Assembly: GCF_963583255.1 (NCBI RefSeq)
Contig: NC_084804.1
Span: 21,954,061-22,018,060 of the forward strand
Source of the DNA: Pyrus communis
Lineage: Eukaryota > Streptophyta > Magnoliopsida > Rosales > Rosaceae
Direction of reading: 5' to 3'
DNA length: 64,000 nt
Positions 1-12,857 of this stretch are shown in pieces (the stretch's first letter is position 1; the number at the start of each line of letters is the position of its first letter). The notes below the pieces were generated by a model that did no database searches, was not told where the DNA came from, and saw only the letters and a program-made list of their open reading frames with translations. The position numbers and the translations under genes are program-made.

Positions 1-382
1 GTTGCAGGTTTCCATTTGATAATATCAGGCGAATTAATAGGTCACAAAACTCACAACTACATTATCACTGCAAATTAAGGTTAAATTAATCATAGATTAC
101 ATTACCGGATGAAGGCTATAGCATAATCACGTCTTCCAAATTTCGGCTTTGTCTATAAGTATTCTACATATTACAGCAGACAGTTGGACTTGCCCAAACA
201 GGAATAATAAGCTACAGCTTTTCTGTTTCCTTTGCCACCTTACAAACATAGCTCTACGATTCTGCCCTCAATTCCCTGAACATCAACCTCATTCTAGTCA
301 GAGATGTAATCTATCAAAGTAGTCGGGCACAAGAAAACTTAAGGGAAAACAGATATAACATAAACAAGTTTCGACCTTCTTT
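1..382. other. 3' flank of the CGI121-like gene
   Basis: No coding region recognised. The stretch lies downstream of the stop codon of the minus-strand KEOPS gene and probably includes its 3' UTR. No clear polyadenylation signal was assigned. Confidence 0.4.
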
Positions 383-1625
383 TCACAAGGCATCGCGAGA
401 AGCAATCCGGCATGTAATAGCATCAGCAAGTGATGATATCCCTAGTTCCACACTTGTTATCTTATAGTGCTGAAAGAAAGAAAATTTCAATGGTCACTAA
501 CTAGAAACACCATCGCAATAGAACTCATTGCCAGTATAAAAAGAGACCAACATACATATATACCTTTTGTATTTGGGCTTGATCTGCTCTTGCTGCTAAC
601 TCCTCCAAGTCAATCTCTTTTCCATTGACAAGTTTCTCTACTGCCTTTTGTTCTATCTATTATAACACGAACAATATTAAAATCGGAATGGCTAACAATC
701 TTCTGACATACTGAAGCAATGCAACACTTGATCTACCAGGCTTTCCATGAGACAATGACATTACCTCCTCAGAAGAAGCATTGAAACGAGCAGCAAGCAC
801 ATAAGTCGAGCTTTCAGAGATGCCACATCTTTTCAAGGACTCTGTGATCTAAGCCACGATCAAAGCTAGGGGTTACATATTTGCAGCAATAGAAGCAATA
901 GACCATAAAGCAAACTAGTTAATTGGTAGAGAATTACATGCTTGGATCCCGAGTAATTGTAAACAAGCTCAGAATGAAGAGTGCGCGTTGTCAGTGACTC
1001 TCGGGACTTAGATACGAGCGTCTTATGTGCAGCTGCAAGCAAAGGGAAAACATCCGGGATCTGCTTCCATTGCGGACAATGGAAAACATTAGAGAAACGC
1101 AACAACAAGTATCTCAGCAGAAAGAAGTACACAACATTGAAGGCAAAACAAAAGGCGGTTAAAGTACACGGAATCATACAAGTGAAGCATTCAGGAATGC
1201 AACTTCCGGGTTTAGTGTCCCTGATTGCATCAAACCAAGAAGCTCCCTGCAGGATAACGACTCTATTAGGCCCCCTGGCATAGCATCGATAATTCGATAT
1301 CACATTCAAATTGTTTATGAAAACCGTCATCGATCCCGAAAAAGAAACAAAATACCGTCATCGATCCCGAAAAAGAAACAAAATTTTCCTAGTGGCATTT
1401 GGTAACGAAATACCCAATTTTACTCTCAAGCTAAACAAGGTTTTGGTGGGAAAATCCAGGGGAACAAAATTGGGGTTGGAGAATTTTGCACGAGAAAGCA
1501 AAACCCAGTTAAGCCAGTTTAAAAACTTGAGAGAGAGAGAGAGGGGAGAGAGAGTACTTGGAGTTGGTGACTTCAGTGAAGAGAGCAAGAAAGAGGGTGT
1601 TCCCATTGACCTGAAACTCCTTCAT
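383..1625 (-). CDS. CGI121: KEOPS/EKC complex subunit CGI121/TPRKB homologue
   Basis: Six exons on the minus strand: 1558-1625, 1180-1246, 938-1060, 765-848, 564-656 and 383-469. All introns are GT..AG and phases join without a break, giving 173 residues. Exon 1 starts MKEFQVNGNTLFLALF; exon 3 has FPLLAAAHK and TRTLHSELVYNYSGSKH; exon 5 has VEKLVNGKEIDLEEL; the end is ITCRIASRDAL. These are hallmark stretches of the CGI121 (TPRKB) family and the length is typical. In the family this subunit binds Bud32/PRPK in KEOPS, which makes threonylcarbamoyl-adenosine (t6A) at position 37 of ANN-decoding tRNAs in cytosol and nucleus. Intron 1 carries a 31-bp tandem duplication. The ATG is the first in frame and aligns with the family N terminus. 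No sign of damage. Confidence 0.93.
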
Positions 1626-1850
1626 TGTTGCGTCTTCAAGCTCCGGACTTTCTACACTGCAAATCCGAATTGAAGCTTAAATTTCTTATCTGAATTGAAT
1701 ACAAAAAATCCATAAGAAAATCAGCAGATGGATTTTTACCAGCAGTTGATATATTTCCTGGCTGCTGCTCTGCCACTTTCTAGGGTTTTTAGAGGCACCA
1801 GGTTTCGATCGACAAAAAAAAAAAAAAAAAAAAAATAACCATATTAATCG

Positions 1851-1923
1851 CGCGCCAGGAAGGGGTCGAACCTTCGACTTTCTGCTTAGGAAACAGACGC
1901 TCTATCCACTGAGCTACAGGCGC
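1851..1923 (-). tRNA. tRNA-Arg (anticodon CCU)
   Basis: A 73-nt cloverleaf on the minus strand. The acceptor stem starts GCGCCTG, the D arm has the A box TAGCTCAGTGG, the anticodon loop reads TTCCTAA (CCU), and the T arm GAAGG-TTCGACC-CCTTC has perfect stem pairing. The acceptor has one U-U mismatch at pair 6-67, which I recall as normal in plant tRNA-Arg(CCU). A G discriminator is visible; CCA is not encoded, as expected for a nuclear tRNA. A poly-A run in plus-strand coordinates 1813-1835 gives a T-run terminator on the gene strand. Confidence 0.95.
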
Positions 1924-2460
1924 TTGCTTGTCCATCTATCCACTAAAATGGATCATCACTAGTTTATTAACTATAGTACGCCCGTAGTTCTTCCTCAGCC
2001 AGGCTGGGGCAGAATAACAAAGCAAGTACAACTATTGGTAACATAGCAAAAATGTGTTCCTCGTCATTAATATGTTTGCTCGTGCTAATTGTGGCCTTTC
2101 AGACGAATGGATGATTGTATCTTTGATGCACTTGGTAGTACATATGAGAATTCTTAATTTGATAGTTGTAAATAACCTTAAATTGTGGAACAAAAGATGT
2201 AAGGAACGAATTATTTACTCTTAACGGTCAAAGCGGACCTTTAAATGAAAATTGTTGACCTGGTCAAACATTTGTTTGTCTATCTTCAAGCAAAGACGTC
2301 CACATGGCAACCAAAACCAGACAATCCCCAACCTCCCCCCCCCCCCCCCCCAATGGCGCCCATTCGTCAATTTTAGCAGGAAGAAAAAAACTTGGCAAAT
2401 GTTTTGCAAAATTTTGTGTCCTGTGTTTTTTTTTTGGGTGAAAAGTTTTGCCCGGACAAC
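1924..2460. other. Intergenic; putative promoter of LRR gene with C18 run
   Basis: No gene seen. Holds a homopolymer of 18 C at 2335-2352, about 110 bp upstream of the LRR gene start, and short T-rich tracts just before the ATG. It probably contains promoter and 5' UTR, but no TATA box was assigned with confidence. Confidence 0.4.
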
Positions 2461-5400
2461 ATGTCCCTCTGCCTCCTTTTCCTCCTATGGCTAGTCTCCA
2501 TCCCTCTCCTCGCCCACTCTCAACCTAACCCTAGAGGTTGGTACCACACATCCTCCTTTTTTAATGAAACCCTATATTTTCCTCATTAATTTTGGCTTTA
2601 GGGTTCTTGCTTGTTCATTATTTTATCCAAAACAAAACCAACCCTACCATTTTTGTGATCTTGTTGATTGGACAGAATTAGGGTTTTGCTAGGATTAATT
2701 GTCTCTATAAACAAGCATAATCCAATTTTTTTGTAGGGTTAGAGTTGTTATGAATCGCAAATGGTTTTTATCATCTCTCTTCACTCGTGTTTTTGGACAT
2801 AACCAAAACTCAAAATTTTCTAAGGTTTTATTTCACTCCCACTTCCGGTAACACAATTTGATATGTTTTATAAAACAAGCAAACTCTTAATATTCTTAAT
2901 ATACACTTGAAGTACCCAAATTATGAACTATACATGCAAATTAATGTCTTTAAATGCAGGTTACCTCCTAAACTGTGGAGCTGGGCCAACATCTGAGAGC
3001 GTAACAGTAGGGAACCTAAAGTACACGACAGACGAGGGCTTTATATTGGTAGGAAACACCAGCACCATCAAACAAGAAGACCTTGTCCCCATACTTGCCA
3101 CATTGCGCTATTTCCCTAACAAGTCCGCACGTAAGTATTGCTACTCTATCCCTGTTATCAAAGGTGGGAAGTACCTCGTGCGCACCACGTACTATTATGG
3201 CAATTTTGATGGCGGGAAGGAGCCTCCGGTATTTGATCAAATTGTGGAGGGGACTAAATGGAGTGTGGTCAACACCACGGAAGACTATGCCAATGGGTTG
3301 AGCTCGTATTATGAAATTGTGGTGCATGCCAAGTCGAAGACATTTAGCGTGTGCCTTGCGAGGAATAACATGACAGGGTCGGATTCTAGCCCCTTTATCT
3401 CGGCTCTTGAGCTAGAGTACTTGGATGATTCAGTGTATAATACCACAGATTTTAACAAGTATGCACTTAGCACAGTGGTTAGGAGTAGCTTTGGAACATC
3501 TGAAGGTGACATAATTGGGTAGAAACTCAACTCCCTATTTAATTAGTACTATCCTTGCTGCATTTTTATGATTTAAGAGCCATGCAATTTGACTATACGT
3601 AGTAAACTAGATCTCTTATGGAAGTGTAACTAGGTGTAGGTACGTACTAGTGAGAGAGTTTGGGAGTCACGTTTCACCTTTAATAGAGATAATGCGGCAA
3701 AAAAAAGTTATCCGAAAATTTTTCGTTGGAATTATATGGTACTTATGATACTGCTCGTGTCACATTTGCTGATAAAATTGTCTGAAGTTCCAACATTTTC
3801 ATCGATCGGCGTTGTAGATTACATGTCTAATAATTGTATATATGCGAGTCATACCTATGTCAATGACATAATCTACAATGTGATTCATGTATTCATTAGT
3901 GACTCACATATCCTACACCAACCTAAGTTTACATGTTGGATTTTGAACTAAGTGGTGGGATATATATATATATATATATATATGAAGAACTAACCAGAAA
4001 ATTGTATACATGCTGAAGAATTTGAACTATCTGATGTTGAATATGTAAAATATGAACTTAGCTTTCCAGATGACAAGTTCAACCGGTTATGGCAACCACA
4101 AATGGACCAGAACCCTATTGTGAGATGCAAGGCCAATGTAACTCCCTCCGATTTCTGGAACGTCCCACCAGCAAAAGCATTCCACAATTCTATCACAACA
4201 AGCCGAGGGAAGCAATTGCATGTCAAATGGCCATCCTGGCCACTCCCCAGTGCAGCTTACTACATTGCATTATACTTCCAGGACAACCGAAACCCGAGTC
4301 CGTTTAGTTGGAGAGTCTTCAATGTTTCTATCAACGGCAAGAACTTCCATTCCAATGTCAATGTTACCACCAGGGGTTTGACAGTTTATGCGCCGAAATG
4401 GCCTTTAACCGGGCAGACTGAAATTGTCATGACTCCAGGTCAAGGGGTACCTGTCGGGCCTGTCATCAGTGCTGGTGAGATCTTGCAGGTCTTGCCTCTT
4501 GGAGGAATGACTCTCCCTAGAGATGGTATTTCATTCAAGCCTAAGATTATTTTTAGGGAAGTCATTACGCACTACTTTTTTCTCTTCTTGCACTTCTCCC
4601 TCCTTTTATAGCCTTAGGATTGAATAAATGAATAAAGGATCAAAGGGCAGAATGCAAAAGGTGAAACAGGAGTGCGAAAATCGCTAACCTATTTTTATGA
4701 AACACTCCATCTTCTCTTGTTGATTTTGACCCTTAATTTTGGTGTTCCTTAGTTATGGCAATGAATGAGTTGAGAAGAAACTTTGACAACCCACCTCCCG
4801 ATTGGAGTGGCGATCCTTGTCTACCTGAAGGGAATTCATGGACTGGTGTTACGTGTGATCGCGGGAAGTTTTTTCGAGTAATAACTTTGTGAGTTTCACA
4901 AGGATTTATGGCACGACTGAGTATAGATATAATAATATAATTATTAGATATTTCCTAGATAATGATTAATGCTAGGGGATTTAAATTTGATTCGTAGTCG
5001 AATGTTTTTCTATTACGTGAAGGAATCTAACCGACGTTGGAATATCCGGGTCACTAGCACCAAACATAGCAAATTTAACTGCACTCCACCATATGTAAGT
5101 AACCATGCACTTGTTAGTCGCACTACCAGTGTTCACTGGATTGCCTTGTCACGATCACTTCCTAACTCGCGTGTTTGATGGAATGATTTCCTTACAGTTG
5201 GCTTGGGGGGAACAAACTTTTAGGCAACATCCCAGAAATGGGCTCGTTGAAGGAATTGCAGAGTTTGTATGTTATATTTAAAGTTCTATCTCATTCTTCA
5301 TTCTTTTAGATAGCTAAACCTTTAACTCTTGTTTTTTGTTGTTGTTATGATAAAGGCATTTGGAGAAAAACCAGCTTGAAGGATCAATTCCTAAATCATT

Positions 5401-5802
5401 AGGCCGACTTCCAAAACTGCACGAGATGTGAGTATATAGTCTTCCATCATCAAATAGTTATCCAATAGCAAATCATTCGATTTTTGGGACTTATTCTATG
5501 GCATCAACTTACTTTGGTGACCTGTTTTGGTTTAACAGTTTCCTTCAGGATAACAAGCTTGAGGGTGATGTCCCTGAGACGCTACAGAATACAAAGATAA
5601 ACATTCAGTAAGAAACAACAACCTTAATCTCTAGTTTTTCCCCCAAAATCGGTCAATTTCTATGCATTCTATCATTCTTAGAACATATATTTTCTATTCT
5701 GCTAAAAGAAAAAGCTATGGTTCTTTTGCAACTTATGGTGGTTAATATTTCAGGTTGAAGAATGAGGTTGAAAGTGAACCAGAATCTCCAGTTAACATGT
5801 GA
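2461..5802 (+). CDS. Secreted malectin-like domain plus LRR protein (At1g25570/At3g19230 type)
   Basis: Eight exons: 2461-2536, 2960-3518, 4062-4525, 4753-4888, 5198-5266, 5356-5427, 5539-5607 and 5754-5802, giving 497 residues. Residues 1-21 form a hydrophobic signal peptide. Residues ~27-345 are a malectin-like (di-glucose-binding) domain starting with YLLNCGAG and including GGKYLVRTTYYYGNF. Residues ~378-402 are the LRR cap with WSGDPC and WTGVTC, followed by about three LRRs, each on its own exon of 69-72 nt (exons 5-7). No membrane segment or kinase follows, so it looks like a secreted or apoplastic carbohydrate-binding LRR protein rather than a receptor kinase. Several NxT/S sites are visible. 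The family match is from memory; ligand unknown. All splice phases agree and no lesion is seen. Confidence 0.9.
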
Positions 5803-6964
5803 CTGGGAAGTTTTAGTCGCTAGAATCAGACTACAAGAGTCAAATGACAGGAACGGATCACCATAACGTGGAGAGACGGTAGAGTGAGATGTATGGGCCC
5901 CGCTTCAATACTAATGTGTTTAGAGGAAGGTCTTCATGTTTATATATGCATCTAATTTCTCAAAATGTCATACCATAATTGTAAAACAAACAAACCAAGT
6001 GCAGCATATGCGATATGAGTAACATATTCACCACTAACATGTTGAACATAATTTACTTAATTACTAATGAGAACGTTATGAAAGGCAAAGTGCATAACTA
6101 TTGATATCCCGATAGCTAGTCTTATTTTGTTCTGTTAAATTGCATTGTTTACAAAAATCGGAGATACGATATTTTTTGGATTGAAATTGGAAACACGTAT
6201 TTCTGATTCGATTCAGCCAAAAGTCGAGCCTAGGAGAGACAACTATGAGAATAATTATCATATGAATTGATGTTAGAGTTGCAAAGGATCTCGAAGGATT
6301 CTGCTGGAACACTAATAAAAGAGGTGATGTTAATAGAGCCAGGGAATTGACTAACACCCTCTTTCATTTGCAATGACATCATGTGCATGAAGAGGCATAT
6401 CGATGGAAATAGTAGAAGAACAACATTACTTTGCATGCTAATCATGTTTGAAAATCATTGGATTCCAAAAGCTTAAGTTCATGCGTGCATTGCATTGTTA
6501 ATCATATCAAACGTAAAGACGAAATCCTTTCACACTGTATCTCGTTGATTAGGCACGATGTCATTATCTTCCGAAAATCAACTAAACAAACAAAGAACTC
6601 AAACTTAAGAAAGGTGCAATTTGACTATAATCACAATAAAACTTGAACAAACGATGCATTAAACATGTAATCTAATAACTTGTTAAGTGATTGGATTAGC
6701 AATAAAGTTTGCAAATAGTTAAAATAAAGTTGTCTAAAGCAACTTACAACCAGCTTACATATTCTACCACATTAAAATCCAGATTCCTTTTTTTCCCTTG
6801 TCATTTGCTATTTTGAAGTTTGAACACAAGTGTTGCCCTTCTATAAACCAGCATAATATGAATGTGGAGGCATAGCCAGTCACTTCATCCTTAATATATC
6901 TCTCTATTAGATTTGTTAGGTGTAAGCAGAATGTGAAGAACTAGAGAGAGAGAGTATATATAAT

Positions 6965-7002
<38 letters not shown>

Positions 7003-7583
7003 TCTTTTACTATTGAAGAATATATTTCTATAGTTATTATCTCCATGTGGTATGTCTAAAGAGTAAGCATATTCTCATATACTTTATTATGTACAATTTA
7101 TTGTTCTTTATTAATATTTGTAATCGTACTATATATCTAGTCTAACAATATTTTTTTACACTTATGAGTGAGGTTCTCAAGTTCGACTTACATAAATGGT
7201 AATGACGTATTATTATATAATTGTGTTGAGTTCGATACCTATTTAGTGTCTGACCCATTGTGCGGCTTAACTCAATCGCCTCCTCTCATCATCTTAATTT
7301 ATTTAAGTGTATAAACACAATGAATTAAATGTAACTAAAACTAACAATGAACATGATAAAATACAAAGTTAATTAGAAATTACATAATTTAGTAAATAGC
7401 AATTAGAAAAATATAATATTCAATCGAAATACGTTTGAAATATTCCGAAAAATTTAGTTGGAATATTAGTAATTTTTCTTAATCTCTATATGCATTCAAA
7501 TTTCTATTTAATCTTTTCAAAAAAATTTGAATTTCAAATCGAAAATTTTAATGGTAAATATGGAAATTCCAATCCAATAAGCT

Positions 7584-7616
<33 letters not shown>

Positions 7617-7899
7617 CTTCTTCTTCTTCTTGAGCGATATCATTTAGGTTAACCACATTTTGCACTCTCCATGTTTGTTGTGATTTTTAAAATAGACCAT
7701 GAAGTTTCAATTTTCTTACATTGGCCCCTTAGATTTTGGGCAAGTCTTCGTGCAACCCTTGTTTTTGGGATATTTTCATCATTCATATGAATTCAGAGTT
7801 CATCACTTGTTACCATAATTGTCAAGTTTTTTGATACATATGGATGAAAAAATGGTTTCCAAAGAGAATGAAATGTTCTAATTATCCTTATGTATGATG
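5803..7899. other. Intergenic, AT-rich, with microsatellite and poly-T
   Basis: No gene recognised over 2.1 kb. Contains a (TA)n microsatellite at 6967-7000 and a T30 run at 7587-7616 followed by CTT repeats. A degraded SINE-like stretch lies around 7155-7300. Short ORFs here lack recognisable domains. Confidence 0.5.
7155..7300 (+). repeat. SINE-like fragment (degenerate)
   Basis: The stretch has the order GAGGTTCTCAAGTTCGA, then TTCGATACC, then CCCATTGTGCGGCTTA and a C-rich tail. The same order occurs in the split SINE-like repeat at 19825-19903/39380-39479. Strongly diverged; ends approximate. Confidence 0.4.
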
Positions 7900-7904
7900 A
7901 AATA

Positions 7905-8100
7905 TGATAGATTCATTGCTCTACATCTTCGAAATTGCACAGAGAATAGTTTAACATAATACTAACAATATTTTCATTAACTGTTCCAACTTCTATTACG
8001 ATGCACTACTCATAGTAATTACCAAATAACTACCTCCTCTGACCAACTCATATCCATTGTACACTTGTCACAAACAGATGATGTCAACTGACATTTAACA
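7905..8100 (-). repeat. 3' LTR of the minus-strand gypsy element
   Basis: 196 bp, TG..CA. Matches 12679-12852 along most of its length, with a 20-30 bp difference near the middle (an extra A/T-rich stretch here). Contains the shared motif CTTGTCACAAACAGATGATG near its plus-strand right end. Confidence 0.85.
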
Positions 8101-8237
8101 ATACCCCTTCTTGAAACACAAGTTATACCCTCTCAGCAAAACAAATAATAGTAAACAACAATAGAAATTGCAGTGCAAAACTATTGACAAGTAATACAAC
8201 TAAGAGAAAATTTCAGCAGCACAGAACAACATTACAA

Positions 8238-11200
8238 TTACAAATGCACCACTTTTAGAAACTTAAGCTTTAGATCATAGTACAATTTCCCAGTGGCATT
8301 TTCCTTCAAATGATTCTGCCATTGGACTAGCACCTCAGTAACTGCAGTATTGTTCTTCTTAATCATTCTACGGTCTAAAATTGTCATTGGGACATCCTGC
8401 AGAATTCCAGAATCTATGATAATTGGTAATGGCACAGTAGCTTGGATAGTAGCTCCCAAATGTGTTTTGAGGCAAGATATATGAAAGATAGGATGCAATG
8501 CAATTTAAAATGCTCAGGCAGCTGTAATTTGTAAGGTATAGATCCCACCATATACATAGTTTGGAATGGGCCATAAAGTTTTGGTTGAAGTTTGTGGAAT
8601 GGAAGTGAAGCTAATGACATGTGTTGGTATATAACTAATCTCAAGTAAACCCAATCACCAACATTCGATTCTCTTTCAGACATGTGTTTATCAGATTTGT
8701 ACCTTCATCCTGCACTAAGCATTTTCTAAATTGCTTTTAAGTATTGACATAAATCTATCTTTGTCTTTTAAAGATTGATCCACTGAATCTACTTTAGTAA
8801 TGCCATTTTCATATGCATGAACTGTTGGTGGATCTTGACCATACACAATCTCAAAGGATGTCATCTTTGTTGCAAAATGAAAATTGGTATTATGAGACCA
8901 TTCAACCCATGGAAGCCAATTTCTTGAGTTACAAGCTACAGAAATATCTCAATTATGTCTCAAGGCATCTGCTTAATACCTCTACTTGACCATCTGATTG
9001 TGGGTGATAACCAAAACTATAACAAAGAGAAGAGCCCTGCAAGTGAAAGAATTCCTCCCAAAATTTGCTTAAGAAAACTAAATCCCTATCACTCATTATT
9101 GACTTAGGCACTCTATGTAATTTGAAGATGTTTTCAACAAAAAGCTAAGCAACCATAGATTCAGAATAGGGATGACTCAAAGCAGTGAAGTGGGCATATT
9201 TAGATTGTCTATCAACCACCACCCAAATCATAGTCTTACCCTTGCAATGAGGAAGAATTACAATGAAATCCATGGATATATCAATCCAAATTTTGGTTGG
9301 TATAGGAAGAGGCTACAGCAATCCTAGAGAAGCTAATGTCTCAAACTTGTTTTGTTGACAAGTAGGACAACAAGTAACCAAATTTTTAACAAATCTCTTC
9401 ATCCCTTCCCAATAGAAGAACCTAGAAAATCTTTTATATGTCTTCAAGAAACCTTCATGGCCTGTTGTAGGAGTAGCATGATGTTATGTGAAGATTTTCT
9501 CTCTCCAAGTACTAGCAGGACTTAGTATAATTCTATTTTTATACCTAAGAAATCCATTATCAACTTGAAACTTCAAATTGGAAATAGTGAGATTATTGTC
9601 ATCAACAACCAAAATTTTCTGGATTTTTTAAATTACCCAAGGATCATTCCCTAATCTCTTATGAGATCATCGATCCACCGTGAGTAAAGATATGAAATAA
9701 CCTGAAGTTCCAACTCTTGTATAGATTGCAGAGAAGAGTTATAGTAGTCAATGGAGACCTATTTAAAGCATTAGCTGCTTAATTATTGCACACTTGCTTG
9801 AATTAGATCTTATAGTCAAATCCTAAAAGTTTAGTCACTCATTTCTGTTGAAATGGAATATGTGCTTTTCCTTGAAGAAAATACTTCAAATTGTCATGAT
9901 CAATTTGAATAATGAAGTTGTTTTCAACTAAGTATGACTATCACTTATGAATGGCATGAATAATTGCCAACATTTCCCTCTCATAGGCTGACAACACTTG
10001 ATTTCTTGGACAAAGGGTCTTGCTAGTGAAAGCAATTGGTCTACCCTCTTGTTGGAGTACTACATCAATCTCAATTACAAATGGTTTACTAAAATCTAGT
10101 AATGCAAGCACTTATGGAGGTAACATTGCCTCTTTCAAAGTGAGAAAAGCTTTAGTAGCTACTGAAGACCACTTAAACCATCATTTTTAGTCAAAGCAGT
10201 TAATGGACTAATTACCTTAATACTATCACAAAATTTGGTACATGCCATTTTGCAATTGATTCCAACTTGGTAGGATTTGTATAAACTCACTGTTTAGATA
10301 CAATGTGACCTAAATATTCCATTTTAGATTTGCCAAATGCACACATAGATTGCTTGACAAACAAACTATGCTCATTTAATGTATCAAATACCAATCTAAG
10401 ATGATCTAAATGCAACTACGATGTAGAGCTATAGACCAAGATGTCATCAAAGAAAACTAAAATAAATTTTCTTAAATGTAGTCTAAAAATCTCATTTGTA
10501 AGGCATTGAAAGGTTGATGGAGCATTTGTTAAACCAAATGGCATCATCATGAATTCATGATGTCCATCATGTGGTCTAAATACATTTTTCTCAACATCAT
10601 TTGGATGCATTTGAATTTGATGGTATCCCACCCCTTAAGTCGAATTTTTAGAAGTATTGTGCACCATATAGCTCATCCCATAACTCATCAATTAGAGGTA
10701 TATGAAACTTATCTTTAACTGAGATGATGCAATTCAAGCCTCTGTAGTCCATGCACATGCACTAAGTACCTTTCTTTTTCCTTACAAGTATCACTGGAGA
10801 TGAGTAAAGATTGTGGCCAACTCTGATGAATCCAACCTTTAACAATTCTGTAACATACTTTTCTATTTCAGCCTTCTATATTGGACTATATTTGTAAGGT
10901 TTGCTATTAGGTGGCTTGTTACCATGCATCAATGGAATTCTATGATCATGGCTTCTGTGAAAAGGTAAGGATGTAGGAGTGAGAAATACTATTTCATAAT
11001 CTTTTAAAAAGGGTAACTATAGCAATTGAAATTTATTGAGATCTTGAGAATTTTGATACAAAACTGCACATCTAACTACAGCAAATTGCCTTCTTCAGGT
11101 TCCATTTGATACAAAACTGCAACAATTGTTGTGTCTTGTTCTAACAATTTCTGCAATTGTAATGCAGAAATATCTTGAATATGTTCTTCACTAGAATTAT

Positions 11201-12426
11201 GATTGGTGATACAAAAGGTTTGAGACCCTTTTGTGAACTACATATAAATCTTATCAAAATCTCAAAGTATAGGCCCCAAGGTTCTAAGTCACTGCACTCC
11301 TAATACAACATCACACCCTCCAAAAGAAATGACATAAATATGAGATACGAGTGAATTTTTATACGGTAATAGAGGTCTGAGCTAATGTGCCTTAAGTAGC
11401 TACTTTCTCACCATCAGCTATCTTGACATTAAAAACATGACCTTTATCTAAAAAAACCTTTCACCCTCTTGACTAATCCCACATCTATGAAATTGTGAGA
11501 ACTTCCTAAATCAATCAAAATAGTCACAAGACATTTCTTAATGTAACCAGAAACCTTCATGTTTTGAATTGTTGGAGGTGTAGAGGTACCAAATAATGCA
11601 CGAGCAATAATCTCTTGTTCTTCATTTTCCAAGTCTTCAGTTTCACAAAACTCAAAATCTTGCACATCAATCAAAAGAAGTTGCTTCCTTTCACAAGTAT
11701 GCATTTTTAGAAATCTTTCTTTACAATAAAAACATAGGCCAATTTTTCTACAATGATCTACTTCTTCAGGAGTTAATCGCCTAATATTATGAGGTTTGGG
11801 ACGAATTTTACTCACAACATTAGTATTCAAGTTCTGTAGAGGAGATCAAAATTTTGATTGCAAAAATGAGGTTTAGATTTCAATTTAAGATCTATGAGTT
11901 TTGCATCAATTTGATGAGCAAAAGCTGCAGCTTTAAGAACATTTTTGGGTTTCAGTAACTTCACATCATGTCGTAATTCTAGCTTTAATCCTCCAATGAA
12001 ACATTATTTTAGTAATGCAGAACTGATATCTCTTGTTCGATTAGCTAATCTTCTTAAATTGAGCACATAATCCTTAAGAGTTCCTAATTGCTTCAACTTT
12101 ACCAGATTCTTAGCTAAATCTTCGAGTTCAGAAGGACCAAATTATTGATACATAACCGTCATAAAATCTTCCAAATTCGTGTAATTAATCAAGCAATGAG
12201 CACATTGAAACCATTGTAAAGCTTCTTCCTCCATGTGAAATGAAGCTATTTTCACTTTCTTGGATTCTTCAATGTTGAAGAAATCGAAATAATGTTCTGC
12301 TTTGTATATCCACACCAAAGGATCATCTCCTTCACTAAATCTAGGAAAATCCAATTTCAAGAACGAAGATTGAATCTGCTGTTTACCATTGTTCCCAAAT
12401 TCTTGGTGATTAAAATTCGGGTACAT
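8238..12426 (-). pseudogene. Broken gag-pol of the minus-strand gypsy element
   Basis: Reading on the minus strand: the gag capsid region at 12142-12426 (LDFPRFSEGDDPLVWIYKAE) is followed at 11444-11830 by a zinc-knuckle-like CFYC..HTC region and an aspartic protease whose active-site triad reads DLGS instead of DTGS/DSGS. RT is at 10416-10631, with [23 protein letters not shown] and the catalytic FFDD. A chromodomain-like end lies at 8238-8498 (HPIFHISCLK, EVLVQWQ). RNase H and integrase regions between 8.7 and 10.4 kb are interrupted by many stops and frameshifts. The product cannot be made as one polyprotein. Confidence 0.85.
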
Positions 12427-12678
12427 GTGATCCTGACCTTAGTTCTCACCAAGGGTAGCTTCAGAAGATTCACCCAAAGGACTGCCATTACAACGTGCCA
12501 TGAGTGACTGCAATTGCACCAAGATCAATTCTTGAGTCGCTTTACTTCATCTTGCGAGTTCTTGAATTCATCGATCTCAGTCTCCAAACTGGAAATCTTG
12601 GATTCCATACTTTTTTGCAAAGCTTGCCATGTCATACAACGTTTAAGGATCAAGAGGAACAAACTGGCTTGATACCAA

Positions 12679-12852
12679 TGATAGATTCCTTGCTCTATGT
12701 CTTCGTAATTGCACAGAGACGGGTTTAGCATAATACTTGTCACAAACAGATGCAATGCACTATTTGTAGTAACTACCAACTAATTACCTCTAACCAACTT
12801 ATATCCATTGTACGCTTGTCACAAACAGATGATGCCATATGGCATCCTAACA
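12679..12852 (-). repeat. 5' LTR of the minus-strand gypsy element
   Basis: 174 bp, TG..CA, paired with 7905-8100. On the minus strand it is followed immediately by the primer-binding site (plus-strand about 12664-12678). Confidence 0.85.
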
Positions 12853-12857
12853 AAATA

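Larger units (their letters stand above)
7905..12852 (-). mobile_element. Degenerate Ty3/gypsy LTR retrotransposon, complete ends
   Basis: Element of 4948 bp on the minus strand. Both LTRs run TG..CA, and the 5-bp direct repeat AAATA flanks it exactly (7900-7904 and 12853-12857), a clean target-site duplication. Next to the 5' LTR (12679-12852) the minus strand reads TTGGTATCAAGCC, a decayed initiator-Met tRNA primer site. Next to the 3' LTR (7905-8100) it reads AAGAAGGGG, a polypurine tract. Between them lie gag, protease, RT and a chromodomain-like C terminus in broken frames. The short LTRs (174 and 196 bp) and the chromodomain-like end suggest a chromovirus, possibly Reina-like. Not autonomous. 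Confidence 0.88.

Noticed and set aside
866..1330. 154-codon minus-strand ORF as a single protein
   Set aside because: Only its middle part is real (exon 3 of CGI121); the rest is intron sequence, shown by splice sites and family alignment.
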